Source of the DNA: Spirochaetia bacterium | GTDB taxonomy: Bacteria > Spirochaetota > Spirochaetia > Treponematales > Treponemataceae | Reading direction: 5' to 3' | NCBI GenBank assembly: GCA_900767955.1 | Contig: CAAGBC010000060.1 | Span: forward strand, 62,001-126,000 | DNA: 64,000 bases | Shown here: positions 27,455-35,336 of the stretch, piece after piece | Layout of the letters: each line of letters begins with the position of its first letter | Numbering within the stretch: the stretch's first letter is position 1 | Translations under genes and position numbers: made by a program | Notes under the pieces: model-generated | Seen by the model: the letters and a program-made list of their open reading frames with translations, nothing else | The model's database searches: none | Told to the model about the DNA's origin: nothing

Positions 27455-28819
27455 TTATTTGCGTTCATCAAGAGGAATATAATCTCTTGGCTCACTAACA
27501 TTTTTGTATGCTGGACGATAGATTCTTCCACCAGCAACAATTTCTTCTATTCTGTGTGCTGACCAACCAGCAATACGAGAAATAGCAAAAATTGGTGTAT
27601 ATAATTCAGTAGGAATATTAAGCATGGAATATACAAATCCAGAATAGAAGTCAACATTTGCACAAATGCGTTTTCCAGATTTATGAACTTCTGCCAAAAT
27701 TTCAGGAGCAACTCTTTCTATAATTTTATACAAATTAAATTCTTCTAAGCAGCCCTTTTCTTTTGCAAGTTTTTCTGCTTTATCACGCAAAAGTACAGCA
27801 CGAGGATCGCTAATTGTGTAAACAGCGTGTCCCATTCCGTAAACAAGACCAGTTCTGTCAAATGCTTCTTTTTTAGCAATTTTGTAAATATAATCACGAA
27901 TTTCTTGTTCGTTACTCCAGTCTTTTACATTTGCTTTTATTTCGTTCATCATTTCTACAACGCGAATATTTGCTCCACCATGACGACGACCTTTTAATGA
28001 ACCAACTGCTGCAGCAATTGCAGAATAAGTATCTGTATCAGCAGAAGAAACAACATGAACAGTAAGGCTTGAGTTATTACCACCACCGTGTTCAGCGTGA
28101 AGAATCAATGACAAATCAAGAATATCTGCTTCAAGTTTTGAATATTGTGTATCAGGGCGAATAAGGTGCAAAAAGTTTTCTGCAGTTGATAATTCAGGCA
28201 CAGGATTATGAATATACATACTTTTGCCGTCGTAATAACGAAGTTTTGCCTGATATGCATAAGCAGCAAGTGTAGAAAAGCGTGAAATCAATTCAATACA
28301 CTGGCGAAGAACATTTGCAACAGCTCTGTCTTCTGGATTTTCATCATAAGAATAAGATGCTAAAACACCACGAGCAATTTTATTCATAATATCACTTGAT
28401 GGAGCTTTCATAATCATATCTTCTGTAAAGTTAGGAGGAAGAGTTCTACAAACACCCAAAAGATTTCTAAAAGAATCTAATTCCTTTTGAGTTGGAAGTT
28501 CCCCAAACAAAAGCAAGTAAGCACACTGTTCAAAACAAAATTGATCATTTTTTTCTGCATCATTTATTAAATCAACAACATCATAACCACGATATAAAAG
28601 ACGACCATCAACAGGTACTTTTTCACCAGACTCGGAAATATCATATCCAACAACATCACCAATACGAGTAAGTCCTACTAAAACACCAGTTCCGTTAGCA
28701 TTACGCAAACCACGCTTTACATCATATTTTGTATATAAATCTGGATTGATTGGATCATTAAATTCTGCCAATCCTGAAAGTTTTTTTATTAATGCCTGTG
28801 TTATTTTATTATTGTCCAT
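27455..28819 (-). CDS. gltA: citrate synthase
   Basis: Condenses oxaloacetate and acetyl-CoA to citrate. Catalytic segments: LHAEHGGGNNSSLTVHVVSS (His), KGRRHGGANIR, YGMGHAVYTISDPRA (His) and the C-terminal RIAGWSAHRIEEI with Arg. 454 residues, close to the anaerobe-type enzymes with an N-terminal extension. AAAGGA precedes the ATG. In a treponeme this probably feeds 2-oxoglutarate, and so glutamate and arginine synthesis, rather than a full cycle. Confidence 0.94.
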   Translation of the reverse strand: MDNNKITQALIKKLSGLAEFNDPINPDLYTKYDVKRGLRNANGTGVLVGLTRIGDVVGYDISESGEKVPVDGRLLYRGYDVVDLINDAEKNDQFCFEQCAYLLLFGELPTQKELDSFRNLLGVCRTLPPNFTEDMIMKAPSSDIMNKIARGVLASYSYDENPEDRAVANVLRQCIELISRFSTLAAYAYQAKLRYYDGKSMYIHNPVPELSTAENFLHLIRPDTQYSKLEADILDLSLILHAEHGGGNNSSLTVHVVSSADTDTYSAIAAAVGSLKGRRHGGANIRVVEMMNEIKANVKDWSNEQEIRDYIYKIAKKEAFDRTGLVYGMGHAVYTISDPRAVLLRDKAEKLAKEKGCLEEFNLYKIIERVAPEILAEVHKSGKRICANVDFYSGFVYSMLNIPTELYTPIFAISRIAGWSAHRIEEIVAGGRIYRPAYKNVSEPRDYIPLDERK

Positions 28820-28966
28820 GAGTGTCCTTTCTGAAATTTTGTATAATTATGCAAACTCCAAAAGAGCGTCCGATAATTATACATATTTAATAAATCAATA
28901 TCAAGACTCACACCTTGTCTTTTGACAATATATTTTAATAAATTCACTTTTGTAATTATTTACATA

Positions 28967-28995
28967 TTGAAGAAATATAAACAAATAATTACAAT
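28967..28995 (+). promoter_or_regulatory. promoter for leaderless asnS transcript
   Basis: TTGAAG (28967-28972), 17-bp spacer, TACAAT (28990-28995), eight bases, ATG at 29004. Confidence 0.7.
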
Positions 28996-29003
28996 AGTAC
29001 ATT

Positions 29004-30455
29004 ATGAAACCAGAATTAATTAAAGACATTTTAACATCAAACCCAGACAGTCGCAAAGTTACAATTTGTGGTTGGGTTCGTACTTCAAGAGATTCAAAAA
29101 ATCTTGTTTTTATCCATGTAAATGACGGAAGCTGTTTTGCAAATATTCAGCTTACTTTTGATAGAACTAGTCCATCTGAAAATGCAGATATAAACAACAT
29201 AGAAGAAAATCTAAAAAAACTTTCTACAGGTGCATCTGTTCGTGCAGAAGGAAAATTAATTGCTTCCCCTGCAAGTGGTCAAGCAGTAGAAGTTATTTTG
29301 GAAAATCTTACTGTATTGGGAGAATGTCCAACTGACAGCTATCCACTTCAGAAAAAAGCAACATCTATGGAATTCCTTCGTGAAAACGGACATCTTCGTG
29401 CAAGAACAAATACTTTTGGTGCTGTATTCCGCGTAAGAAACCAAATGGCTTATGCTGTTCACACTTTCTTTCAGGAAAGAGGATTCCAGTATGTAAATAC
29501 ACCAATCATTACTTGTAGTGACGCAGAAGGTGCTGGAGAAATGTTCCAAGTAACTACACTTTCTATGGAAAAAATTGCAGAAATTGGTGTTACAGCTGGA
29601 GCAAAAGGTAAAAAGCCAGAAACAGCTGCTGAAATTGTAGATTACACAAAAGACTTCTTTGGTAAAAAAGCAAATCTTACAGTAAGTGGTCAGTTGGAAG
29701 CAGAAACTTTAGCAACTGCATTAAGTCGTGTTTACACATTCGGCCCTACTTTCCGTGCTGAAAACTCAAATACACCAAAACATCTATCAGAATTCTGGAT
29801 GATTGAACCAGAAATGGCATTCTTTGATTTAGATGATGATATGGATATTGCTGAAGAATTTGTAAAATACTTATTGAACTGGGCATTAACAAAATGTCGT
29901 TCAGATTTGGAATTCTTTGACAAGCGTATTCAGCCAGGACTTATTGATATGCTTTCTCATGTTATTGAAAGTCCATTCAAAAGAGTTTCTTACACAGAAG
30001 CAATTGCTGAATTGGAAAAACACGCTGACAAATTTGAATACAAACCATATTGGGGATGTGATTTACAAACAGAACACGAAAGATTCCTTACAGAACAAAT
30101 TTTTAAATGTCCTGTAATGCTTTATAACTATCCAAAAGAAATTAAAGCATTCTATATGAAACTAAACGACGACGGAAAAACAGTAAAAGCTGTTGATGTT
30201 TTAGTTCCTGGACTTGGAGAAATCATTGGTGGTTCAGAACGCGAAGAAGATTACGACAAACTTCTTAAAGCTTGTGAAATCCGCAATATGGATATGACAA
30301 ACTATCAATGGTATTTGGATTTACGCAAGTTTGGAACTGTTCCACACTCAGGATTTGGTCTTGGTTTTGAACGATTACTTCGTTATGTAACTGGAATGGC
30401 AAACATCAGAGATGTAATTCCATATCCACGCGCTCCAAAACTAGCAGACTTTTAA
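29004..30455 (+). CDS. asnS: asparaginyl-tRNA synthetase
   Basis: A 483-residue class IIb synthetase. The N-terminal OB fold (VTICGWVRTSRDSKNLVFIHVNDG) binds the anticodon; the catalytic core has motif 2 (FGPTFRAENSNTPKHLSEFWMIEPEM) and motif 3 (GFGLGFERLLRYVTG). The motif 2 wording with EFWMIEPE is typical of AsnS rather than AspS. The start is set by the promoter; there is no Shine-Dalgarno. A palindromic repeat lies immediately downstream. Confidence 0.96.
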   Translation: MKPELIKDILTSNPDSRKVTICGWVRTSRDSKNLVFIHVNDGSCFANIQLTFDRTSPSENADINNIEENLKKLSTGASVRAEGKLIASPASGQAVEVILENLTVLGECPTDSYPLQKKATSMEFLRENGHLRARTNTFGAVFRVRNQMAYAVHTFFQERGFQYVNTPIITCSDAEGAGEMFQVTTLSMEKIAEIGVTAGAKGKKPETAAEIVDYTKDFFGKKANLTVSGQLEAETLATALSRVYTFGPTFRAENSNTPKHLSEFWMIEPEMAFFDLDDDMDIAEEFVKYLLNWALTKCRSDLEFFDKRIQPGLIDMLSHVIESPFKRVSYTEAIAELEKHADKFEYKPYWGCDLQTEHERFLTEQIFKCPVMLYNYPKEIKAFYMKLNDDGKTVKAVDVLVPGLGEIIGGSEREEDYDKLLKACEIRNMDMTNYQWYLDLRKFGTVPHSGFGLGFERLLRYVTGMANIRDVIPYPRAPKLADF

Positions 30456-30483
30456 TTTATAAAGGGGATATCTAAAAGTTTTT

Positions 30484-30552
30484 GTCATGCTGAACTCATT
30501 TCAGCATCTCACTACACAAAGTGATGAGAGCTACAACGAGTTCGGGATGATA
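30484..30552. repeat. dispersed palindromic repeat, copy 1 (partly decayed)
   Basis: Begins GTCATGCTGAACTCATTTCA with the hairpin TGCTGAA/TTTCAGCA, then CTC...GAG and a second, damaged arm ending TTCGGGATGATA. The layout (GTCAT, hairpin, CTC, loop, GAG, hairpin, ATGAC) matches the copy at 35221. It lies in the 3' flank of asnS and supplies the false ATG at 30487. Confidence 0.7.
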
Positions 30553-30585
30553 CTTATTAGACAGCCCCATTTTTTTTACAAGAAA

Positions 30586-31872
30586 ATGAAAAACAAAATA
30601 AAAGCAAAACTTACACGGTTTTCTCAAATGATTTATCTAACAAGTGTTTTCTATATTCAAAACAACTTGGATTCTTGTGCTTCCGCTTGTACTTTTGGTT
30701 TTATTTTTTCATTTATTCCTATAATAATGATGATTCTAACAATTTTTATAGGAATTCTTCGTGCTTCCCCAGAAATTGTAGAAGCAATATCTCATGAAAT
30801 AAATAATTTAACAAATGTTTTTGATGTAAATAAATTTGTTGAAAATATTTACGAAGGAATTTCTTTTTCGTGGGTGAATATTCTTCTTGCTATTTTTATT
30901 ATTTGGATGGCACGAAAACTTTTTGTTACAATAATAAAAGGTCTTTATTCAATTTTTAATACTGAAGTTCCACCGCGGCCTTTTATAAATCAATTACTTA
31001 CAATTGCTAGTGAAATTTGTATTGTAATAATTAGTTCAGTTGTCTTTTTTGCAGCTTTTACAACTAGACAATTATTTTCATTGCCAGTATTTGAAAAAAT
31101 ATCATTTTTAAGCCCTGTTTTATTTAGTTCATTATCAAATGTAATTACAAATATTACTTTATACTTTGTGCTTTTTATTTTTTCAGTTTTTGCGTACAAA
31201 ATCGGAACTGGTTCAAAACCACCATTGCGAGTATGTTTTTTATGTTCCGCTTTATGTATTGGAATATTTTACATCTGTATCATTGTAATAAGTTTTTTCA
31301 TAAACAAAGCAAATTACAACACAATTTATGGAGTTTTAAGCAATCTTATAATTCTTTTGTTTGAAGTCTACATTTTCTTTTCGCTGTTTATGTATTTTGC
31401 TCAGTTAATTTACACCTTCCAATATTTTGATTCATTATTACTTGCAGAATTATATTTAATTCCCCAACAGGAAAATACAAATTTAATTGATTCAATAAAA
31501 AAATTACTATTTATAAAGCCAGCTGCCTTGATGACCGAAGAAATTATCAACATCAGCAAAGGTCAAAACATTTATAACAAAGATAATAAAGCAGATGGAA
31601 TTTTTTATGTAGTAGAAGGCACAGTAGAAGAAATAACTGACACTGATAATGAACCAAAAACTTACAAAAAAGGTTCTTTCTTTGGAGATGTGGATTTTCT
31701 ATTAAACATAGACAGAAACACTTGCGTAATAGCAAAAGAAGATTGCAAATTAATTCATTTTTCTAATGAAGCATTTTCTAAATTAATAGAAAAAAATCCA
31801 CAAGTTGCGGCTAAAGCTATAAAGACACTTTCCCAACATTCAGATAAAATCTACGAAAAAAAATCATTTTAG
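30586..31872 (+). CDS. YihY/BrkB-family membrane protein with C-terminal CNB domain
   Basis: A 428-residue inner-membrane protein. Residues about 25-300 hold six or more hydrophobic spans in the YihY (formerly ribonuclease BN/BrkB) pattern, beginning at the CASACTFGFIFSFIPIIMMI segment. Residues about 325-425 are a cyclic-nucleotide-binding barrel (DGIFYVVEGTVEEI, KGSFFGDVDFLLNIDRNTC). Fusing a CNB sensor to YihY is unusual. The start is the ATG at 30586 (MKNKIKAKL), because an upstream ATG (30487) lies in the palindromic repeat. The role may be ligand-gated transport, which is inference. Confidence 0.8.
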   Translation: MKNKIKAKLTRFSQMIYLTSVFYIQNNLDSCASACTFGFIFSFIPIIMMILTIFIGILRASPEIVEAISHEINNLTNVFDVNKFVENIYEGISFSWVNILLAIFIIWMARKLFVTIIKGLYSIFNTEVPPRPFINQLLTIASEICIVIISSVVFFAAFTTRQLFSLPVFEKISFLSPVLFSSLSNVITNITLYFVLFIFSVFAYKIGTGSKPPLRVCFLCSALCIGIFYICIIVISFFINKANYNTIYGVLSNLIILLFEVYIFFSLFMYFAQLIYTFQYFDSLLLAELYLIPQQENTNLIDSIKKLLFIKPAALMTEEIINISKGQNIYNKDNKADGIFYVVEGTVEEITDTDNEPKTYKKGSFFGDVDFLLNIDRNTCVIAKEDCKLIHFSNEAFSKLIEKNPQVAAKAIKTLSQHSDKIYEKKSF

Positions 31873-31895
31873 AGTTTGTTCCCAATTCAGCAAAA

Positions 31896-32825
31896 CTATT
31901 TCATCAATAATTTTAATTTTGAAGGAATACATTCAAAAACAACATGATTACTTTCTTCTATATACTCACCGTCTGTGTGAACTGTAAAAGAATCGTTTAA
32001 TGTAATTTCTGCTTTTGAAAATTTCTTTACAACAAAGCCTTTTAATTTTGAATGAAGTCCCAAAACAAGCAACGGCAAGCAAAAAAATGTAATCCATTTT
32101 GGAATTCCGTAAGCCAAACAGGAACAAAGTTTATCATCATCGTAAACAGATTTTGGAGCCATTTTTACTCCACCACCTTCAGCTTTTAAATTCATTGCAG
32201 CAAAGAAAATTAATTTATTAATATCAACAGAAGCTTCGTCATCAAACTTAATTTTTGCATTTGTAGTTTTCATACTGAACAAAGTTTGAACCGTCAGAAT
32301 AACATAAACTAATTTGCCTAAATGAATTTTGTTCAAAAACACTTTTAATTTTGAAGTAATAGTTTTTTTACAAACAATTGCATCCATTCCGATTCCAGAG
32401 CTAATTCCAAAAACGAATTTTTTGCCAGAATCTAATCGCAATAATCCCAAATCCATAACTTTGGAATCTGAAGAATTAAGAATATTGTTTAACGCTTTTT
32501 TGATATTGTAAGAATGACGAGGAATTTTTAAGCCTCGTGAAAAATCGTTTCCTGAACCAGTTGGAATTACACCAAATCTAATTTTAGAAAAATCAGAAAT
32601 ACCATTTAAAACTTCATTAATTGTTCCGTCACCGCCAACAACAACAAGTTTGCATTCATCAAAACTTTCACTTAATTCTTTTGCAATAACTTTTGCGTGA
32701 CCTGCGTATTCAGATTTATGAAGTGTGTATTCAATATTATTTTTATCCAAAATGGAACTTACTTTGTCCCAAGTTTTTTTAGCCTTTCCGCTGCCACCAG
32801 CAATATTTACAATAAAATGATACAT
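31896..32825 (-). CDS. diacylglycerol kinase-family lipid kinase
   Basis: A 309-residue soluble kinase of the DgkB/YegS family, which phosphorylates diacylglycerol or related lipids at the membrane. Motifs: NIAGGSGKA near the N-terminus, VVGGDGTINEVLNG (about residue 61) and GVIPTGSGNDFSRGL (about 85), and the C-terminal VHTDGEYIE. TATAAT (32837-32832) lies 6 bp before the ATG at 32825 and no Shine-Dalgarno is seen, so the transcript is probably leaderless. Confidence 0.9.
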   Translation of the reverse strand: MYHFIVNIAGGSGKAKKTWDKVSSILDKNNIEYTLHKSEYAGHAKVIAKELSESFDECKLVVVGGDGTINEVLNGISDFSKIRFGVIPTGSGNDFSRGLKIPRHSYNIKKALNNILNSSDSKVMDLGLLRLDSGKKFVFGISSGIGMDAIVCKKTITSKLKVFLNKIHLGKLVYVILTVQTLFSMKTTNAKIKFDDEASVDINKLIFFAAMNLKAEGGGVKMAPKSVYDDDKLCSCLAYGIPKWITFFCLPLLVLGLHSKLKGFVVKKFSKAEITLNDSFTVHTDGEYIEESNHVVFECIPSKLKLLMK

Positions 32826-32898
32826 AAATTAATTATACATTAAATGCACACAGAATAGAAGAAAATATTTGCAGTTAAATTAACCATCAAAACTTGTA

Positions 32899-32927
32899 TT
32901 GTAAATAATATGCAAAAGTAGTATAAT
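32899..32927 (+). promoter_or_regulatory. argJ promoter
   Basis: TTGTAA (32899-32904), 17-bp spacer, TATAAT (32922-32927), then a leader of about 25 bases with TTGGAG ahead of the ATG at 32960. I could not identify a convincing ARG box. Confidence 0.65.
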
Positions 32928-32959
32928 TTTGCAAAAATATTCTATTGGAGTGTATAAAT

Positions 32960-34255
32960 ATGCAATCTGAATTAAAATTTATTGACGGCGGAGTAACTGC
33001 TCCAGAAGGTTTTACTGCTAACGGAATTTTATGCAAAATTAAAGAAAGTAGAAAAGTAAATGATACAGCTTTGATTTATTCTGATGTACCATGTAATGCA
33101 GCTGGTGTTTTTACACAAAATCGTGTTCAAGCAGAAAGCGTAAAACTAACACGCAAAAATATATCCAATGGAAAAATTCAAGCAGCAATCGTAAATAGCG
33201 GAAACGCAAACTGCTGTACAGGTTCACAAGGTGCAGAAGTTGCTTTTAGAATGGCAAAAGCTACAGCAGATGTTTTAAATATAAGTGCTGATGATGTAAT
33301 TGTTTGTTCCACAGGAGTTATCGGACAGCAATTGCCAGTAGAAAAAATTGAAAATAATATTCAGCAATTAAAAGATGGACTTTCAAAAGAAGGCCATAAA
33401 GAAGCAAGAATTGCAATTATGACAACAGACACACAATACAAAGAATGTGCTGTTCAAACAGAAATCGGTGGAAAAACTGTAACAATTGGAACTATGTGTA
33501 AAGGAAGCGGAATGATTCACATAAATCTTGGCACAATGCTAAGTTTTATCACAACAGATTGCGCAATTTCAGTTCCTATGTTGCAAAAAGCATTAAAAGA
33601 ATCTGTAAAAACAACATATAACTGTGTGACAGTTGATGGAGACACAAGTACAAACGATACATTAACAATTCTTGCTAACGGAAAAGCTGGAAACCCAGAA
33701 ATCACAGAAGAAAACGAAGATTTCCAGAAATTCCTTTATGCTTTGAACAAATTAAACACAATTATGGCAATGAAAATTGCAGCAGACGGAGAAGGAGCTT
33801 CAAGACTTGTAGAATGTACTGTAACAGGCGCAAAAAATGACGAAATTGCTCGTGGTCTTGCAAAAGAAGTAATTGGTTCAGACTTAGTAAAAGCTGCAAT
33901 GTACGGAAAAGACGCAAACTGTGGAAGAATTTTATGTGCAATGGGCTACAGCGGATTTGACTTTACACCTGAAACAACTTGTGTTTATTTTTCTAGCCAC
34001 AAAAATGCAAAACGATATTTTGATTTTGCAGAAGATGGAACAGTAGAAATTGCAAGCAACGACCCTTCTCAAAAAATAGAAGTAATTCACAATGGAGTTG
34101 GATTAAACTTTGACGAAGATTTAGCAGAAAAAATTCTTTCAGAAGAAGCTGTTGAAATTTCAATTGAATTACAAGACGGAAACGGAACAGGAAAAGCTTG
34201 GGGATGTGATTTAACTTACGATTATGTTAAAATCAACGGTGATTACAGAACTTAA
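32960..34255 (+). CDS. argJ: bifunctional ornithine acetyltransferase / N-acetylglutamate synthase
   Basis: ArgJ moves the acetyl group between N-acetylornithine and glutamate in arginine synthesis. The autocleavage region KGSGMIHINLGTML carries the Thr (about residue 191) that becomes the N-terminal nucleophile of the beta chain. NSGNANCCTGSQG and the C-terminal TYDYVKINGDYRT are canonical. 431 residues. Start is ATG 32960 after TTGGAG; the TTG at 32945 is part of that ribosome-binding site. argB follows 23 bp later. Confidence 0.95.
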   Translation: MQSELKFIDGGVTAPEGFTANGILCKIKESRKVNDTALIYSDVPCNAAGVFTQNRVQAESVKLTRKNISNGKIQAAIVNSGNANCCTGSQGAEVAFRMAKATADVLNISADDVIVCSTGVIGQQLPVEKIENNIQQLKDGLSKEGHKEARIAIMTTDTQYKECAVQTEIGGKTVTIGTMCKGSGMIHINLGTMLSFITTDCAISVPMLQKALKESVKTTYNCVTVDGDTSTNDTLTILANGKAGNPEITEENEDFQKFLYALNKLNTIMAMKIAADGEGASRLVECTVTGAKNDEIARGLAKEVIGSDLVKAAMYGKDANCGRILCAMGYSGFDFTPETTCVYFSSHKNAKRYFDFAEDGTVEIASNDPSQKIEVIHNGVGLNFDEDLAEKILSEEAVEISIELQDGNGTGKAWGCDLTYDYVKINGDYRT

Positions 34256-34278
34256 AATAAAACAAAAGGAAACTCATT

Positions 34279-35184
34279 ATGACAAACATAGAAATTGAAG
34301 ACGACAAAAAAAGAGGAAGATTATTAGACAACGAACACTGGTCAGATGTTCTTGTTCAAGCAATGCCATATTTTAAACAATGGTGTGGAAAAGTTGTTGT
34401 TGTAAAATACGGTGGAAACGCAATGTTAAACGATGAACTAAAACTTGCAGTAATGAAAGATTTAGTTCTTCTTCATACAATTGGAGTTCATGTTGTATTA
34501 GTTCACGGTGGTGGCCCAGAAATTAATAAAATGCTTGACCGCGTAGGAAAAGAAAGCAAATTTGTAAACGGATTACGCTACACAGATGATGAAACAATGG
34601 AAATTGTTCAAATGGTTCTTACTGGAAAATTAAACAAAGAAATTGTTGGCCTTTTACTTCAAGAAGGCGGAAAAGCTGTAGGATTAAGTGGTGTTGATTC
34701 AGGGCTTTTGCGTGCAAAAAAAATACAAAAAGATGGTGCAGATTTAGGATTTGTTGGTGAAGTTACAGAAGTTCACCCAGAAATTGTTTCTACAATGTTG
34801 CAACAAGGATTTATTCCTGTAATTTCTACAGTTGCCCTTGGAGAAAATGGAGACAACAATCGCTACAACATTAACGCAGATACAGCAGCAGCAAAAATTG
34901 CAGTTGCATTAAAAGCAGAAAAATTCGTTCAGCTTACAAATGTTGCAGGCGTATTAAAAGATATAAACGACCCAGATTCCTTAATCACAAGAATTCCACT
35001 TCCAACAGTTCCAAGTTTAATAGAAAACGGAACAATCGCTGGTGGAATGATTCCAAAAGTTGAATGTTGTACAATCGCGCTAAAAGGTGGAGTTCCTCGT
35101 ACTCACATTATTGACGGAAGAGTTCCACATTCATTATTAATAGAAATGTTTAGTGACCGCGGTATTGGAACAATGATTTACTAA
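34279..35184 (+). CDS. argB: acetylglutamate kinase
   Basis: Phosphorylates N-acetylglutamate in arginine synthesis. Amino-acid-kinase fold with VVVKYGGNAML, VHGGGPEINKML, the NADTAAAKIAVALKAEK segment and IAGGMIPKVECC. 301 residues, of the cyclic, arginine-sensitive length class with an N-terminal helix (HWSDVLVQAMPYFKQW), so feedback inhibition by arginine is likely. AAGGA lies before the ATG. Same transcript as argJ. Confidence 0.95.
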   Translation: MTNIEIEDDKKRGRLLDNEHWSDVLVQAMPYFKQWCGKVVVVKYGGNAMLNDELKLAVMKDLVLLHTIGVHVVLVHGGGPEINKMLDRVGKESKFVNGLRYTDDETMEIVQMVLTGKLNKEIVGLLLQEGGKAVGLSGVDSGLLRAKKIQKDGADLGFVGEVTEVHPEIVSTMLQQGFIPVISTVALGENGDNNRYNINADTAAAKIAVALKAEKFVQLTNVAGVLKDINDPDSLITRIPLPTVPSLIENGTIAGGMIPKVECCTIALKGGVPRTHIIDGRVPHSLLIEMFSDRGIGTMIY

Positions 35185-35220
35185 TCAAAATTCGGAATGA
35201 CATATTGAAGTAACAAGACC

Positions 35221-35281
35221 GTCATTCCGAACTCGCTTCGGAATCTCATTTTAGGAGATCCTGAATCAAGTTCAGGATGAC
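35221..35281. repeat. dispersed palindromic repeat, copy 2 (intact)
   Basis: Two hairpins, TTCCGAA(ctcgc)TTCGGAA and TCCTGAA(tcaag)TTCAGGA, inside a closing GTCAT...ATGAC and ATCTC...GAGAT pairing, so it could fold as a three-way, tRNA-like shape. A half-copy (TTCGGAATGACA) sits just upstream at 35191-35202. It lies between argB and the next gene. Confidence 0.8.
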
Positions 35282-35323
35282 GTACAATGTGAGGAAGGAC
35301 TATTAAAAGATATTTAAATCTTG

Positions 35324-35329
35324 TATATT
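35324..35329 (+). promoter_or_regulatory. -10 box for a leaderless transcript
   Basis: TATATT followed by seven bases and the ATG at 35337. The -35 region (near 35301) is weak. Confidence 0.5.
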
Positions 35330-35336
35330 CTTAAAC

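Noticed and set aside
30487..30585. N-terminal extension of the YihY-CNB protein from ATG 30487
   Set aside because: These codons are the palindromic repeat and have no membrane-protein character.
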